Assembly (NCBI RefSeq): GCF_009659625.1
Contig: NZ_VOIW01000006.1
Location: 538,669 to 602,668, forward strand
Length of the DNA: 64,000 nucleotides
Direction: 5' to 3'
Source: Pseudomonas haemolytica
Lineage (GTDB): Bacteria > Pseudomonadota > Gammaproteobacteria > Pseudomonadales > Pseudomonadaceae
A model generated the notes under the pieces. The model made no database searches. It was not told the DNA's origin and was given only the letters and a program-made list of their open reading frames with translations. Made by a program: the position numbers and the translations under genes. The number at the start of each line of letters is the position of its first letter. Position 1 is the stretch's first letter. This document shows, piece by piece, positions 1-7,689 of the stretch.

Positions 1-2
1 TG

Positions 3-263
3 GCGGTGGCGACGGTGCGCGCCCATTCCGATAGCGCTTCACTGAAGATCTCCAGCGAGATGTTTTCCCTGCTCGGCGCCAGCTCCGCCCTGAGCAAATG
101 GAACCTCGACCGCTTCTGGCGCAATGCCCGCGTGCACACCACCCACGACCCGATTCGCTGGCGCTTGCACCACGTGGGCAACTACTACCTCAACGGGGTG
201 GACCCCGGCGAATACACGGCGATCCTGGCCAAAGGGGAACAGGGTCGGGATCGCGGACAGTAG
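3..263 (+). CDS. C-terminal end of an SfnB/DszC-like acyl-CoA dehydrogenase-fold oxidase (partial)
   Basis: Only the last 86 residues are present; the gene starts before the window. The fragment carries the helical C-terminal region typical of flavin-dependent acyl-CoA dehydrogenase relatives used in sulfur acquisition (SfnB, DszC), with the stretch WNLDRFWRNARVHTTHDP followed by RWRLHHVGNYYLNG. In DszC-type monooxygenases this last helical domain helps form the tetramer and the flavin site. Known relatives work on organosulfur compounds with reduced flavin; that role here is inference from the C-terminus alone. It ends in TAG and is followed by about 140 bases without a gene before the convergent sensor kinase. 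Confidence 0.75.
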   Translation, partial: AVATVRAHSDSASLKISSEMFSLLGASSALSKWNLDRFWRNARVHTTHDPIRWRLHHVGNYYLNGVDPGEYTAILAKGEQGRDRGQ

Positions 264-400
264 TCAGCGGGCAAATCGCCCCTTGGCCGTATGGAAAAAG
301 GGGTGATCCCAAGTATGTTTCCACCTATAAGGTGTCCGGAATCCGTAAGTGAACGCGGATTAAATTGGGTAAGCGGGCGCTGTCATTTAAACAAAACAAT

Positions 401-1771
401 TCAAGCGTTTCGAATAGGAAACTCCAGACGAAAGCTAGTTCCTAATTGACTGCTATCTACGGTCACTCGACCGCCATGCAGCTGCAGAATCGAGCGAACG
501 ATTGCCAGCCCCAGGCCACCGGAATCGTCCGGCTGATTGCGTGAGGGGTCGCAACGGTAGAACCGATCAAACAGTCGAGGCAGATGTTGCGCTGAAATCG
601 GCTGGCCCTGGTTGTGCACGGTGACTTCAATCCTGTTTTCCCACACCACACTGCTAATAGTCACTGCCGTAGCAGGAGAGCCATAACGCAACGCATTGGC
701 CAGCAAGTTAGCCAATGCTCTACGGATCAAGGCAGGATCACCACGCAACTGATCATGGGCGTGATTGATCAGAGTGACATCACGTTCTTGCGCCACACCT
801 TCAAAATACTCACACAGTTGCTCTACCAGATCGTGCAGGTTGATGAGCTCATCACTTACAGAGGCATGCGCCTGCTCGGTACGCGCGAGAAACAGCATGC
901 TGTCGATCATTCGCGCTAGACGCTCATACTCTTCCTGATTGGAAACCAGCAGGTTCTGATAGTCCTCGATTGAACGACCATGCCTCAGGGATTGTTGGGT
1001 ATGCCCCATCAGGTTAGAGAGTGGGGTCCGCATCTCATGGGCGAGATCCTCTGAGAATCGTGACAGCTGGGCGAACCCCTCTTCGAGGCGTGCAAGCATT
1101 TTATTAAGCGCCTGGCTGAGCGCTTGTAGTTCACTCAGTTCGTTGAACTCATCCAGCCGCAGATACAGATGGTGTACATCGATTGCGGCAGCGCGCTTCG
1201 CCAGCAGACGCACAGGTCGTAGGCCCCGCTGACTGACCCACCCGCCGAGCACAAACGCCAGCAGCGAGCCGACTGACATCGCGAGCCAGAGCTTGAGTCG
1301 GTAAGCCGCCAGCATCTGCTCGCGCTCACTTAACAACTTGCCAGCAATCAGGGTCAAGCCGCGATCACCCTGCATGACATGCTGCCAGGCAAGCCGCACT
1401 GGTACTGAAGAGTGGCCCTCACCGAGCTGAGCCTGGGCTGCGACAGGTAACTTGGGCAAGCTCATGCTGACGGGGTTGATTTCGATCAGCACCTGGCCAG
1501 TGTCATCGACAATCCACAGCAGGTTGTCGCGATTGCCCAGCATGTTTTCGTAAAGTTTGGGCCGATTTCGTAGTTGCTCGATGCTGTCACTGTCGTTGAT
1601 CAACGCCTGCATGCGCTCCAGGCGCCCGAGCAGGGCCTGGTCATCGCGCCACGCGACTTCTCGCTGTAACGACTGATAAAGATAAAAACCAATGGAGCCC
1701 AGCAGCAGCGCACTGACTAACGCGAACATGACCGCCAGGCGCAAGCTCAGGGCACGCGGAAACAGTTTCAG
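401..1771 (-). CDS. Heavy-metal/HprS-type sensor histidine kinase
   Basis: Inner-membrane sensor kinase of about 456 residues, the CusS/CopS/HprS type. It has an N-terminal membrane segment (AVMFALVSALLLGSIGFYLY), a periplasmic sensor loop, a second membrane segment near residue 170, a HAMP linker, the dimerisation box SEDLAHEMRTPLSNLMGH carrying the phospho-accepting His, and an ATPase domain with N, G1 and G2 boxes (NLLANALRYGSP; GGLGLAIV). The start is unusual: no ATG lies near the 5' end, but a CTG at 1771 overlaps the stop of the upstream regulator in a CTGA junction and has a GAGGTG ribosome site 5 bases before it. A TTG at 1744 lacks such a site. It is translationally coupled to the response regulator. 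HprS senses reactive oxygen or chlorine in E. coli, while CusS/CopS sense copper; the neighbouring hiuH favours the HprS role. Confidence 0.88.
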   Translation of the reverse strand: MKLFPRALSLRLAVMFALVSALLLGSIGFYLYQSLQREVAWRDDQALLGRLERMQALINDSDSIEQLRNRPKLYENMLGNRDNLLWIVDDTGQVLIEINPVSMSLPKLPVAAQAQLGEGHSSVPVRLAWQHVMQGDRGLTLIAGKLLSEREQMLAAYRLKLWLAMSVGSLLAFVLGGWVSQRGLRPVRLLAKRAAAIDVHHLYLRLDEFNELSELQALSQALNKMLARLEEGFAQLSRFSEDLAHEMRTPLSNLMGHTQQSLRHGRSIEDYQNLLVSNQEEYERLARMIDSMLFLARTEQAHASVSDELINLHDLVEQLCEYFEGVAQERDVTLINHAHDQLRGDPALIRRALANLLANALRYGSPATAVTISSVVWENRIEVTVHNQGQPISAQHLPRLFDRFYRCDPSRNQPDDSGGLGLAIVRSILQLHGGRVTVDSSQLGTSFRLEFPIRNA

Positions 1772-2439
1772 GATTGCACCTCAAGCATGTAGCCGATGCC
1801 ACGCACTGTGTGTATCAACTTTAGTGGGTAAGGATCGTCAACCTTGGCGCGCAGTCGTCGGATGGCGACATCGACCACATTGGTATCACTGTCAAAGTTC
1901 ATCTGCCAGATCTGTGAGGCAATCAACGAGCGCGATAGCACCTCCCCTTCACGACTGACCAGCAAGTGCAACAGAGCAAACTCCTTGTTGGTTAAGGTCA
2001 GGCGCTCACCCCCGCGCGTAACCTTACGTCGCAACAGATCCAGGCTCAGGTCTGCAACCAAGAACTGCTCGACCTCACGGGGCGGTCCCCTGCGCAGCAG
2101 AGTACGTACGCGTGCCAACAACTCGGCATAGGAAAAAGGTTTGACCAGGTAATCATCTGCCCCGGATTCAAGCCCCTTGACCCGATCCTCCACAGAGTCC
2201 CTGGCGGTAAGAAAAAGCACCGGGGTTTGCCACTTGCGCCGAATAATCTGAAGCAATTGCCATCCGTCCAGGCCCGGCAGCATGACGTCCAGAACGATCA
2301 GGTCGAACTCACTTTCCTGCGCCAGATACTGGCCCTCCAGGCCATCCAAGGCGACCTCAACCACATAGCCCGATTCAGTCAGGGCTTTGTGGAGGTAATC
2401 CGCTGTTTTCGCTTCATCTTCAACGACCAGGATACGCAT
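1768..2439 (-). CDS. OmpR-family response regulator, HprR/CusR/CopR type
   Basis: Response regulator of 223 residues with a receiver domain (acidic pocket E7-D8, phospho-acceptor D51 in FDLIVLDVMLPG, conserved Lys in YLVKPFSYAELLARV) and a C-terminal winged-helix DNA-binding domain (EGEVLSRSLIASQIW; VDVAIRRLRAKVDD). The ATG at 2439 is preceded by GGAGG and matches the usual MRILVVEDE start; a longer frame upstream lacks a good site. The kinase gene follows with a 4-base overlap. It probably binds the inverted repeat in the gap to the divergent HbpS-like/hiuH pair. Whether the signal is metal or oxidant cannot be read from sequence. Confidence 0.9.
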   Translation of the reverse strand: MRILVVEDEAKTADYLHKALTESGYVVEVALDGLEGQYLAQESEFDLIVLDVMLPGLDGWQLLQIIRRKWQTPVLFLTARDSVEDRVKGLESGADDYLVKPFSYAELLARVRTLLRRGPPREVEQFLVADLSLDLLRRKVTRGGERLTLTNKEFALLHLLVSREGEVLSRSLIASQIWQMNFDSDTNVVDVAIRRLRAKVDDPYPLKLIHTVRGIGYMLEVQS

Positions 2440-2490
2440 CTTTTCCTCCAAAGCTGGAGCATAGGCTAGCGCGCCTCGCTGTTTTTGGCA

Positions 2491-2508
2491 CATTACATCT
2501 TGGTAATC
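2491..2508. promoter_or_regulatory. Putative HprR/CusR-type operator
   Basis: Imperfect inverted repeat CATTAC-N6-GTAATC in the 147-base gap between the regulator and the divergent HbpS-like gene. It resembles the CATTAC/GTAATG half-sites described for HprR and CusR boxes in E. coli. Its position would allow control of both directions. The last base of the right arm deviates from perfect symmetry. Confidence 0.55.
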
Positions 2509-2586
2509 ATGGGGCAATCATTCTGACGGAATGCACTGGTCATCATGTCTGGCTATGACTCACCCAGACAACACAAAGGAAAAAGC

Positions 2587-3090
2587 ATGCGTATAAGCCT
2601 ATCGACTTCATTGCTGACGTCACTCGCAATGAGCTCGGCGCTCGCCGTCGCAGCCCCGGATCAAGTTGTGCAGCGCAACGACGTTTCACTGGCCATGGCC
2701 AATGATTTGCTAAATGCCGCGCTGGCAGCGTGTCATGCCGATGGCGGTACAAGTGTTGCTGCAATTGTCGACCGTGGAGGCAACTTAGTCGCCCTGCAGC
2801 GCGACGATAACGTGGGCCCACACAACACATTAGCAGCCCAACGCAAGGCCTATACCGCCCTATCGACCAAGACGCCAACACGACTATTGGCAGAGCGTGC
2901 TCGCAGTACACCCGATGCTGAAAACCTCAACACCCTGAATGAGCTATTGCTACTGGGCGGTGGAGTGCCGCTGTTGTTTGAAGGGCAAGTCATTGGCGCT
3001 ATCGGAGTGGCCGGTGCCGGTGGGGCAGCATTCGATGAAGGTTGCGCATTAGTCGCTATCAACAAAATTTTACCTGCTGTTAAAAACTAA
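2587..3090 (+). CDS. Exported GlcG/HbpS-like (DUF336) protein
   Basis: Small protein of 167 residues with a cleavable signal peptide (MRISLSTSLLTSLAMSSALAVAA) followed by a GlcG/HbpS fold: an N-terminal helix (MANDLLNAALAACHADG), the strand AAIVDRGGNLVALQRDD, and the C-terminal GVPLLFEGQVIGAIGVAGA typical of the family. Members bind haem or cobalamin-type ligands, and HbpS in Streptomyces is an extracellular redox sensor partner. Start chosen at 2587 because AAAGGA lies just before it and a signal peptide then begins; a start at 2545 would add an unlikely tail. It is 10 bases upstream of hiuH, so both are probably one operon controlled by the divergent two-component system. Its exact ligand is unknown. 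Confidence 0.82.
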   Translation: MRISLSTSLLTSLAMSSALAVAAPDQVVQRNDVSLAMANDLLNAALAACHADGGTSVAAIVDRGGNLVALQRDDNVGPHNTLAAQRKAYTALSTKTPTRLLAERARSTPDAENLNTLNELLLLGGGVPLLFEGQVIGAIGVAGAGGAAFDEGCALVAINKILPAVKN

Positions 3091-3100
3091 GGACCTGATC

Positions 3101-3511
3101 ATGACTGTAATAAAAACTTTTTTCGCTGGCGTTGTATTGAGTGTCGTTTCGTCATTGGCATTAGCGGCAGCAAACCCGCTCAGCGTGCATGTACTCAACT
3201 TACAAGATGGTTTGCCGTCCCCTGGTGTCAATGTCACGTTGGAAAAACAGGACGGCAAGAACTGGAACACGCTCAACAGCGCAGCGACAAACGAGCAAGG
3301 TCGTATTCCCGGGCTGTACCCCGATGGTCGGGCCCTGGAAAAAGGCATCTACCGTGTCACCTTCAAAACCGGTGAGTGGTTCAAAGCTCACAAAATCTCC
3401 AGCTTCTTTCCAGAGGTACCGGTTATTTTCGAGGTGGACGGTACCGTTGCGCACTACCACATCCCATTACTGCTCAGCCCCTACGGTTTCTCTACCTACA
3501 GAGGGAATTGA
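3101..3511 (+). CDS. hiuH: Periplasmic 5-hydroxyisourate hydrolase (transthyretin-like)
   Basis: Protein of 136 residues: a signal peptide (MTVIKTFFAGVVLSVVSSLALAAA) and then a transthyretin-like domain. The N-terminal LSVHVLNLQDGLPSPGV holds the first catalytic His, and the C-terminal block VAHYHIPLLLSPYGFSTYRG holds the second. The enzyme hydrolyses 5-hydroxyisourate made by urate oxidation. The family normally ends in the tetrapeptide YRGS; this one ends YRGN. In E. coli the periplasmic hiuH lies beside hprRS and is induced with it by oxidants, the same grouping as here. Its place in purine breakdown is doubtful because no uricase or OHCU decarboxylase is nearby; an oxidative-stress role is an inference. 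Confidence 0.9.
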   Translation: MTVIKTFFAGVVLSVVSSLALAAANPLSVHVLNLQDGLPSPGVNVTLEKQDGKNWNTLNSAATNEQGRIPGLYPDGRALEKGIYRVTFKTGEWFKAHKISSFFPEVPVIFEVDGTVAHYHIPLLLSPYGFSTYRGN

Positions 3512-3535
3512 GCTTCTACCGGACAGAGAGACAAG

Positions 3536-3566
3536 GCCGCCCCTAATCTCATGGGCGGCATTTGTG
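3536..3566 (+). terminator. Hairpin terminator after hiuH
   Basis: GCCGCCC, a 10-base loop and GGGCGGC form a 7-bp GC stem just after the hiuH stop, followed by a short T-rich stretch (ATTTGTG). The T tract is weak. Confidence 0.55.
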
Positions 3567-3625
3567 CTTGATTATTTGGCATCAACACCCTGTGTTTTAT
3601 CTACCCGCCACCTCCAGTGGGTAAA

Positions 3626-4822
3626 TCAGTGCAGCGACTTACCTGCCACCAGACCGCGAGCGGCCAGGTTGCCCATCAATGCACGCAGGCCAAACGTCCA
3701 GGGTGTAGCCTCATTGCTGTAGGTGACGCGGTTGTGCAGAGCGCCCAGCAGCGGACTGCCGATGCGCACGCTATCGCCCTGTTTGTGAGTGAAGCCGCTG
3801 CCCGGCTCTTCACGATCTTGCGTCGGGGCGAACAGGGTGCCGAGAAATAGCATGAAACCGTCTGGGTACTGGTGATCGCTACCCACGGTCTGGGCCACCA
3901 ACTCCAACGGATCGCGGCTGATCTTCTCCATCGAGCTGCTGCCGCGCAGGATAAAACCGTCATCGCCTTCGACGTCCAACTCGACCACGCAGCAGCGCAC
4001 ATCATCCAGGGAAAAGCTTTCATCGAACAGGCGAATAAATGGGCCGATCGAACACGATGCGTTGTTGTCCTTGGCCTTGCTCAGCAGCAAGGCGCTACGG
4101 CCTTCGAAGTCGCGTAGATTGACGTCATTGCCCAGCGTTGCGCCGTGAATTTGCCCACGGCTGCTCACCGCCAGAACGATTTCCGGCTCAGGGTTGTTCC
4201 ATTTCGACCTGGGATGAATACCGACGTCGTTGCCGCTGCCGACAGACGCAAGAACCGGGGCCTTGGTAAATATCTCGGCATCAGGGCCGATGCCCACTTC
4301 CAGATACTGCGACCACAACCCCTGCTCGATCAACATATCCTTGAGGCGCGCCGCTTCGGCCGAACCGGGTTTGATCGAGCCCAGGTTATCGCCGATGGCT
4401 GACTTGACCAGGCTACGTACGGTTTCGGCCTTGACCGCATCGCCCCCGGCCTGCTCTTCAATCACGCGCTCGATCATGCTCGAAGCGAAAGTCACGCCAG
4501 CGGCCTTGATCACTTGCAGGTCAACCGGTGGCAGCAGGTACGCCTTGGCAGGGTCAGAGCCCGATCCGGTGTTGGCCAACAGTGCTGCTGTGGTGCAGAT
4601 GTATCGACCGCGAACGTTGCGAACCGCCTCAAGCGGCGATGCACTTTCCAGTAGATCACTCAACGTTGCGAACGCTTCGGACAAATCAAATACGCCATCG
4701 GCGCGCAGTACGACTGGCGATGGGCCTGCTGTCTTCCCCGGTACCCAGGCTCGCCCGATCAGTGTCCCGTGCAAGCCATCGATCGGGAGGGTATTTTCAC
4801 AGGTCAATTTCGCAGTGGGCAT
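3626..4822 (-). CDS. FAH-family 2-keto-3-deoxy-sugar acid dehydratase (XylX type)
   Basis: Protein of 398 residues. The C-terminal half is a fumarylacetoacetate hydrolase fold with GSGNDVGIHPRSKWNNPEPE and the metal-site region ATLGNDVNLRDFEGRSALL, as in Caulobacter XylX. That long subfamily dehydrates 2-keto-3-deoxy-D-xylonate (identical to 2-keto-3-deoxy-D-arabinonate) or the L-arabonate counterpart to alpha-ketoglutarate semialdehyde. The short FAH hydrolases of the L-fucose route are only about 285 residues, so hydrolysis of a diketo acid is less likely. Start at 4822 follows an AGGGA-like site and opens with MPTAKLTCEN; a longer frame from 4858 lacks support. It is divergent from a LysR gene across a gap with repeated TTATCAATCA motifs, and its product would feed the aldehyde dehydrogenase at 7690. 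Confidence 0.85.
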   Translation of the reverse strand: MPTAKLTCENTLPIDGLHGTLIGRAWVPGKTAGPSPVVLRADGVFDLSEAFATLSDLLESASPLEAVRNVRGRYICTTAALLANTGSGSDPAKAYLLPPVDLQVIKAAGVTFASSMIERVIEEQAGGDAVKAETVRSLVKSAIGDNLGSIKPGSAEAARLKDMLIEQGLWSQYLEVGIGPDAEIFTKAPVLASVGSGNDVGIHPRSKWNNPEPEIVLAVSSRGQIHGATLGNDVNLRDFEGRSALLLSKAKDNNASCSIGPFIRLFDESFSLDDVRCCVVELDVEGDDGFILRGSSSMEKISRDPLELVAQTVGSDHQYPDGFMLFLGTLFAPTQDREEPGSGFTHKQGDSVRIGSPLLGALHNRVTYSNEATPWTFGLRALMGNLAARGLVAGKSLH

Positions 4823-4870
4823 AAGGCAATCCCTATCAATTGGATGTCGTTCGGGCAAAAACTAGTGGAC

Positions 4871-4929
4871 TTGATTGATAAATCCCAATGACATATTTTC
4901 AGCATTTGATATCGTTTCGTTATCAATCA
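4871..4929. promoter_or_regulatory. Operator-like repeats TTATCAATCA between FAH gene and LysR gene
   Basis: The gap holds TTATCAATCA at 4920-4929 and its reverse complement at 4871-4881, plus an inverted repeat TTGATA-N9-TATCAA at 4906-4926. LysR regulators bind such interrupted dyads. The same TTATCAATCAATCC occurs again at 5945 before the UxaA-type gene, so one regulator could control both promoters. Confidence 0.55.
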
Positions 4930-4942
4930 GGTTGAGTACCGT

Positions 4943-5902
4943 ATGGAAAACGACGAGATTTCATTCGCCAGTGTCAGCAAGTGGCTGAAGATCAAGCACC
5001 TGATGCTGGTCGATACGCTGGCCCGGACCCGCAACATGCACACCACCGCCGAGCTGATGAATCTGACCCAGCCCGCCATCAGCAAGATGCTGCGCGACAT
5101 CGAAGTATTATTTGGATTCGCCTTGTTCGAACGGCAGACGCGCAGCATGGCGCTTACTGAACTGGGTGAGTTTGTCGTCCGGTATGCGCGGATGACGCTG
5201 TACGACACACAGTCCTTCGTCGATCAACTGAATAAAGTCCGCAAAGGTGGCCATGGTCACTTGAGAGTCGGCGCGATCTTCGCCGCAACGTCGGTGGTGC
5301 TGCCCGAAGCCATTACCCGGATCAAACTGGACCGTCCTATGCTGTCCATCGAAGTGATCGAGCAAACCAGCAATCAACTTCTGGAAATGCTCGAGCATAA
5401 GAAGCTGGATTTGATCATTGCCCGCTTCACCGATGAGCGTTATCAGCAACCGTTCGAATTTCGGACGCTAGGGCCCGAGCCTTTTTGCCTGGTGGTCAAT
5501 AGCCGTCACCCCCTCGCGCAACTCGACGAGGTGGCGACCGAACAACTCAGTGACTGGCCGTGGGTCATGTACCCCTTCAATGCGCCCATACGTCGCCAGA
5601 TGGAAAGCGCCTTCATCGAATTCAACATGCGCACGCCGACCAACACCGTTGAAACCATCTCGATGCCCACTTTCCTGCAGCTCCTGCAGTCGGGACCGAT
5701 GCTCGCGTTTCTGCCCGAGTCCATGGTTCAGTCGCAGATTCAGATTGGCTTGCTCAAAGTGCTCAACACACCGTTCAAGGTCGAGCCGCAGGACTACGGC
5801 ATCATCACACGCAAGAACGAACCGCTGAGCGAAGCGGCCCGTGACTTTACCGATACCTTGCTGGAGCTCGCCAGGTTGCGCCGCGAAGCCACCAAACATT
5901 GA
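4943..5902 (+). CDS. LysR-family regulator of the sugar-acid cluster
   Basis: Protein of 319 residues with an N-terminal winged helix-turn-helix (ARTRNMHTTAELMNLTQPAISKML and LFERQTRSMALTELGEFVV) and a periplasmic-binding-like co-inducer domain. The DNA-binding domain starts unusually late, near residue 20, after a polar leader. It belongs to the GbpR/CbbR-like group often tied to sugar-acid use. It is divergent from the FAH gene and followed by the UxaA-type gene; TTATCAATCA motifs flank it on both sides. The inducer is probably the sugar acid or its 2-keto-3-deoxy derivative (inference). Confidence 0.88.
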   Translation: MENDEISFASVSKWLKIKHLMLVDTLARTRNMHTTAELMNLTQPAISKMLRDIEVLFGFALFERQTRSMALTELGEFVVRYARMTLYDTQSFVDQLNKVRKGGHGHLRVGAIFAATSVVLPEAITRIKLDRPMLSIEVIEQTSNQLLEMLEHKKLDLIIARFTDERYQQPFEFRTLGPEPFCLVVNSRHPLAQLDEVATEQLSDWPWVMYPFNAPIRRQMESAFIEFNMRTPTNTVETISMPTFLQLLQSGPMLAFLPESMVQSQIQIGLLKVLNTPFKVEPQDYGIITRKNEPLSEAARDFTDTLLELARLRREATKH

Positions 5903-5944
5903 ACCTCCATTGCAGGGTCTGAACGCCCAATCGATGAGAGAAAG

Positions 5945-5958
5945 TTATCAATCAATCC
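5945..5958. promoter_or_regulatory. Further TTATCAATCA motif before the UxaA-type gene
   Basis: TTATCAATCAATCC lies 110 bases before the dehydratase start and repeats the motif found before the LysR gene. This supports joint control of the two promoters; no binding data are available. Confidence 0.5.
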
Positions 5959-6068
5959 AAAGGTCTCATTAGGCAGCGGTGTCCGGGGGCTCTTATAGTG
6001 GCGCGACAAAGGTATGGCGCGGCCCGTGTGCCAGCGACCTCCCACGCTTGATAGCCAGAGAGTCCCCG

Positions 6069-7616
6069 ATGGAATTGATTATGAAAACCGGCGCAGCCGC
6101 CGTGCTGCGCCTCAATCCTCTGGACGATGTGCTGATCGCCCGCCGGCCATTGTTGTCGGGTGAAGTCCTCGAACCACAAGGCGTGGTGGTTCGCCAGCCC
6201 GTCCCCGCCGGCCATAAGATCGCCTCGCACCGAGTCGAGGCAGGCCAACCTTTGCGTCGTTACGGGCAGATCATCGGGTTTGCGACCGAGGTAATCCAGG
6301 CCGGTGACCATGTGCATGTGCACAACCTGGCCATGGGCGACTTCGCCCGCGACTACGCTTTCAGCCACGATGTGAAACCCGAGCGGACGCTGAACGATGC
6401 GCCCGTGTTCATGGGAATCGTGCGCCCGGATGGCCGTGTGGCGACACGTAATTACATCGGCATCCTGACGTCGGTGAACTGCTCGGCCACCGTGGCCCGC
6501 GCCATCGCCGACCATTTCCGCCGCGACATTAATCCGGCTGCGCTGTTGGCGTACCCTCACGTCGATGGCATCGTCGCCCTGACCCATTCCGCCGGTTGCG
6601 CCGTGGACCCCGCCGGAGAAGGCCTGGCCCTGCTGCGCCGGACATTGGCTGGCTACGCCACCCACGCCAACTTTGCCGCTGTGCTGGTGATCGGCCTGGG
6701 CTGCGAAACCAACCAGATCGAAGGGCTGCTCAGCAGCCAAGGTCTGAGCCGCAGCAATACCCTGCGCACGTTCAGTATTCAGGACAGCGGCGGCACCTCC
6801 AAGGCGGTCGCCAGCGGCATCGTCCAGGTCAAGTCGTTGCTGGAAGAAGCAAACCAGGTCAAGCGCGAACCGGTGAGTGCCAAGCATCTGCTCGTTGGCC
6901 TGCAGTGCGGCGGTTCGGATGGCTATTCCGGGATCACCGCCAACCCTGCGCTGGGTAATGCCGTGGACCGCTTGGTCGCCTGTGGCGGTACGGCAATCCT
7001 TTCCGAAACCCCAGAAATCTATGGCGCCGAGCACCTGTTGACTCGCCGTGCCGTCAACCGCGCCGTCGGCGAAAAACTTGTCGCACGGATTCACTGGTGG
7101 GAGGCGTATTGCGAACGCAATGGCGCCGAATTGAACAACAACCCGTCCGCCGGCAACAAGGTTGGTGGCTTGACCACGATCCTGGAAAAGTCGCTGGGGG
7201 CCGTCGCCAAGGCAGGTTCCAGCAACCTGGTCGATGTGTATGAGTATGCCCAGCAGGTCGGCGCGAAGGGTCTGGTGTTCATGGACACCCCAGGCTACGA
7301 CCCGGTGTCGGCCACAGGCCAAGTGGCCGGTGGCGCCAACCTGATTGCCTTCACCACGGGACGTGGCTCTGCTTACGGTTGTGCCCCTTCCCCGTCGATC
7401 AAATTGGCGACCAATACCGCCTTGTGGAACCGCCAACGCGAGGACATGGACATCAACTGCGGAGAAATCGCCGAAGACACCATGACCATCGAAGCCTGCG
7501 GTGAGGCCATCTTCAATCTCATGCTACGCATCGCTTCGGGCGAACGCAGCATGAGCGAACAGCACGGTTACGGCCAGAACGAATTCGTGCCCTGGCAGAT
7601 CGGCGCTGTCACCTGA
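6069..7616 (+). CDS. UxaA/GarD-family sugar-acid dehydratase
   Basis: Protein of 515 residues, full length for the altronate/galactarate dehydratase family. An N-terminal SAF domain spans about residues 1-95 (ending in VHVHNLAMGDF), then comes the large catalytic part with FMGIVRPDGRVATRNYIGIL, NCSATVARAI, HSAGCAV, GLGCETNQIEG, GLQCGGSDGYSGITANP, FMDTPGYDPVSATGQVAGG and FTTGRGSAYGCAPSPSIK. These iron-dependent lyases remove water from altronate or galactarate to give a 2-keto-3-deoxy acid. Start at 6069 opens with MELIMKTG; the 30 codons before it look non-coding. No KdgD-type decarboxylating dehydratase lies in the cluster, so a galactarate route would be incomplete here. Substrate is unassigned; a pentonate or altronate is compatible with the neighbours. 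Confidence 0.88.
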   Translation: MELIMKTGAAAVLRLNPLDDVLIARRPLLSGEVLEPQGVVVRQPVPAGHKIASHRVEAGQPLRRYGQIIGFATEVIQAGDHVHVHNLAMGDFARDYAFSHDVKPERTLNDAPVFMGIVRPDGRVATRNYIGILTSVNCSATVARAIADHFRRDINPAALLAYPHVDGIVALTHSAGCAVDPAGEGLALLRRTLAGYATHANFAAVLVIGLGCETNQIEGLLSSQGLSRSNTLRTFSIQDSGGTSKAVASGIVQVKSLLEEANQVKREPVSAKHLLVGLQCGGSDGYSGITANPALGNAVDRLVACGGTAILSETPEIYGAEHLLTRRAVNRAVGEKLVARIHWWEAYCERNGAELNNNPSAGNKVGGLTTILEKSLGAVAKAGSSNLVDVYEYAQQVGAKGLVFMDTPGYDPVSATGQVAGGANLIAFTTGRGSAYGCAPSPSIKLATNTALWNRQREDMDINCGEIAEDTMTIEACGEAIFNLMLRIASGERSMSEQHGYGQNEFVPWQIGAVT

Positions 7617-7689
7617 GTCGACGGCCCCTGCTCACCTCCCCCGACATCCCCTTAAAAGACGATGCGACCCCACCCTTCTGGAGCCAGAA

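Noticed and set aside
5952..7436. Minus-strand open frame of 494 codons opposite the UxaA-type gene
   Set aside because: Antisense to a gene with intact family motifs; no ribosome site or domain.
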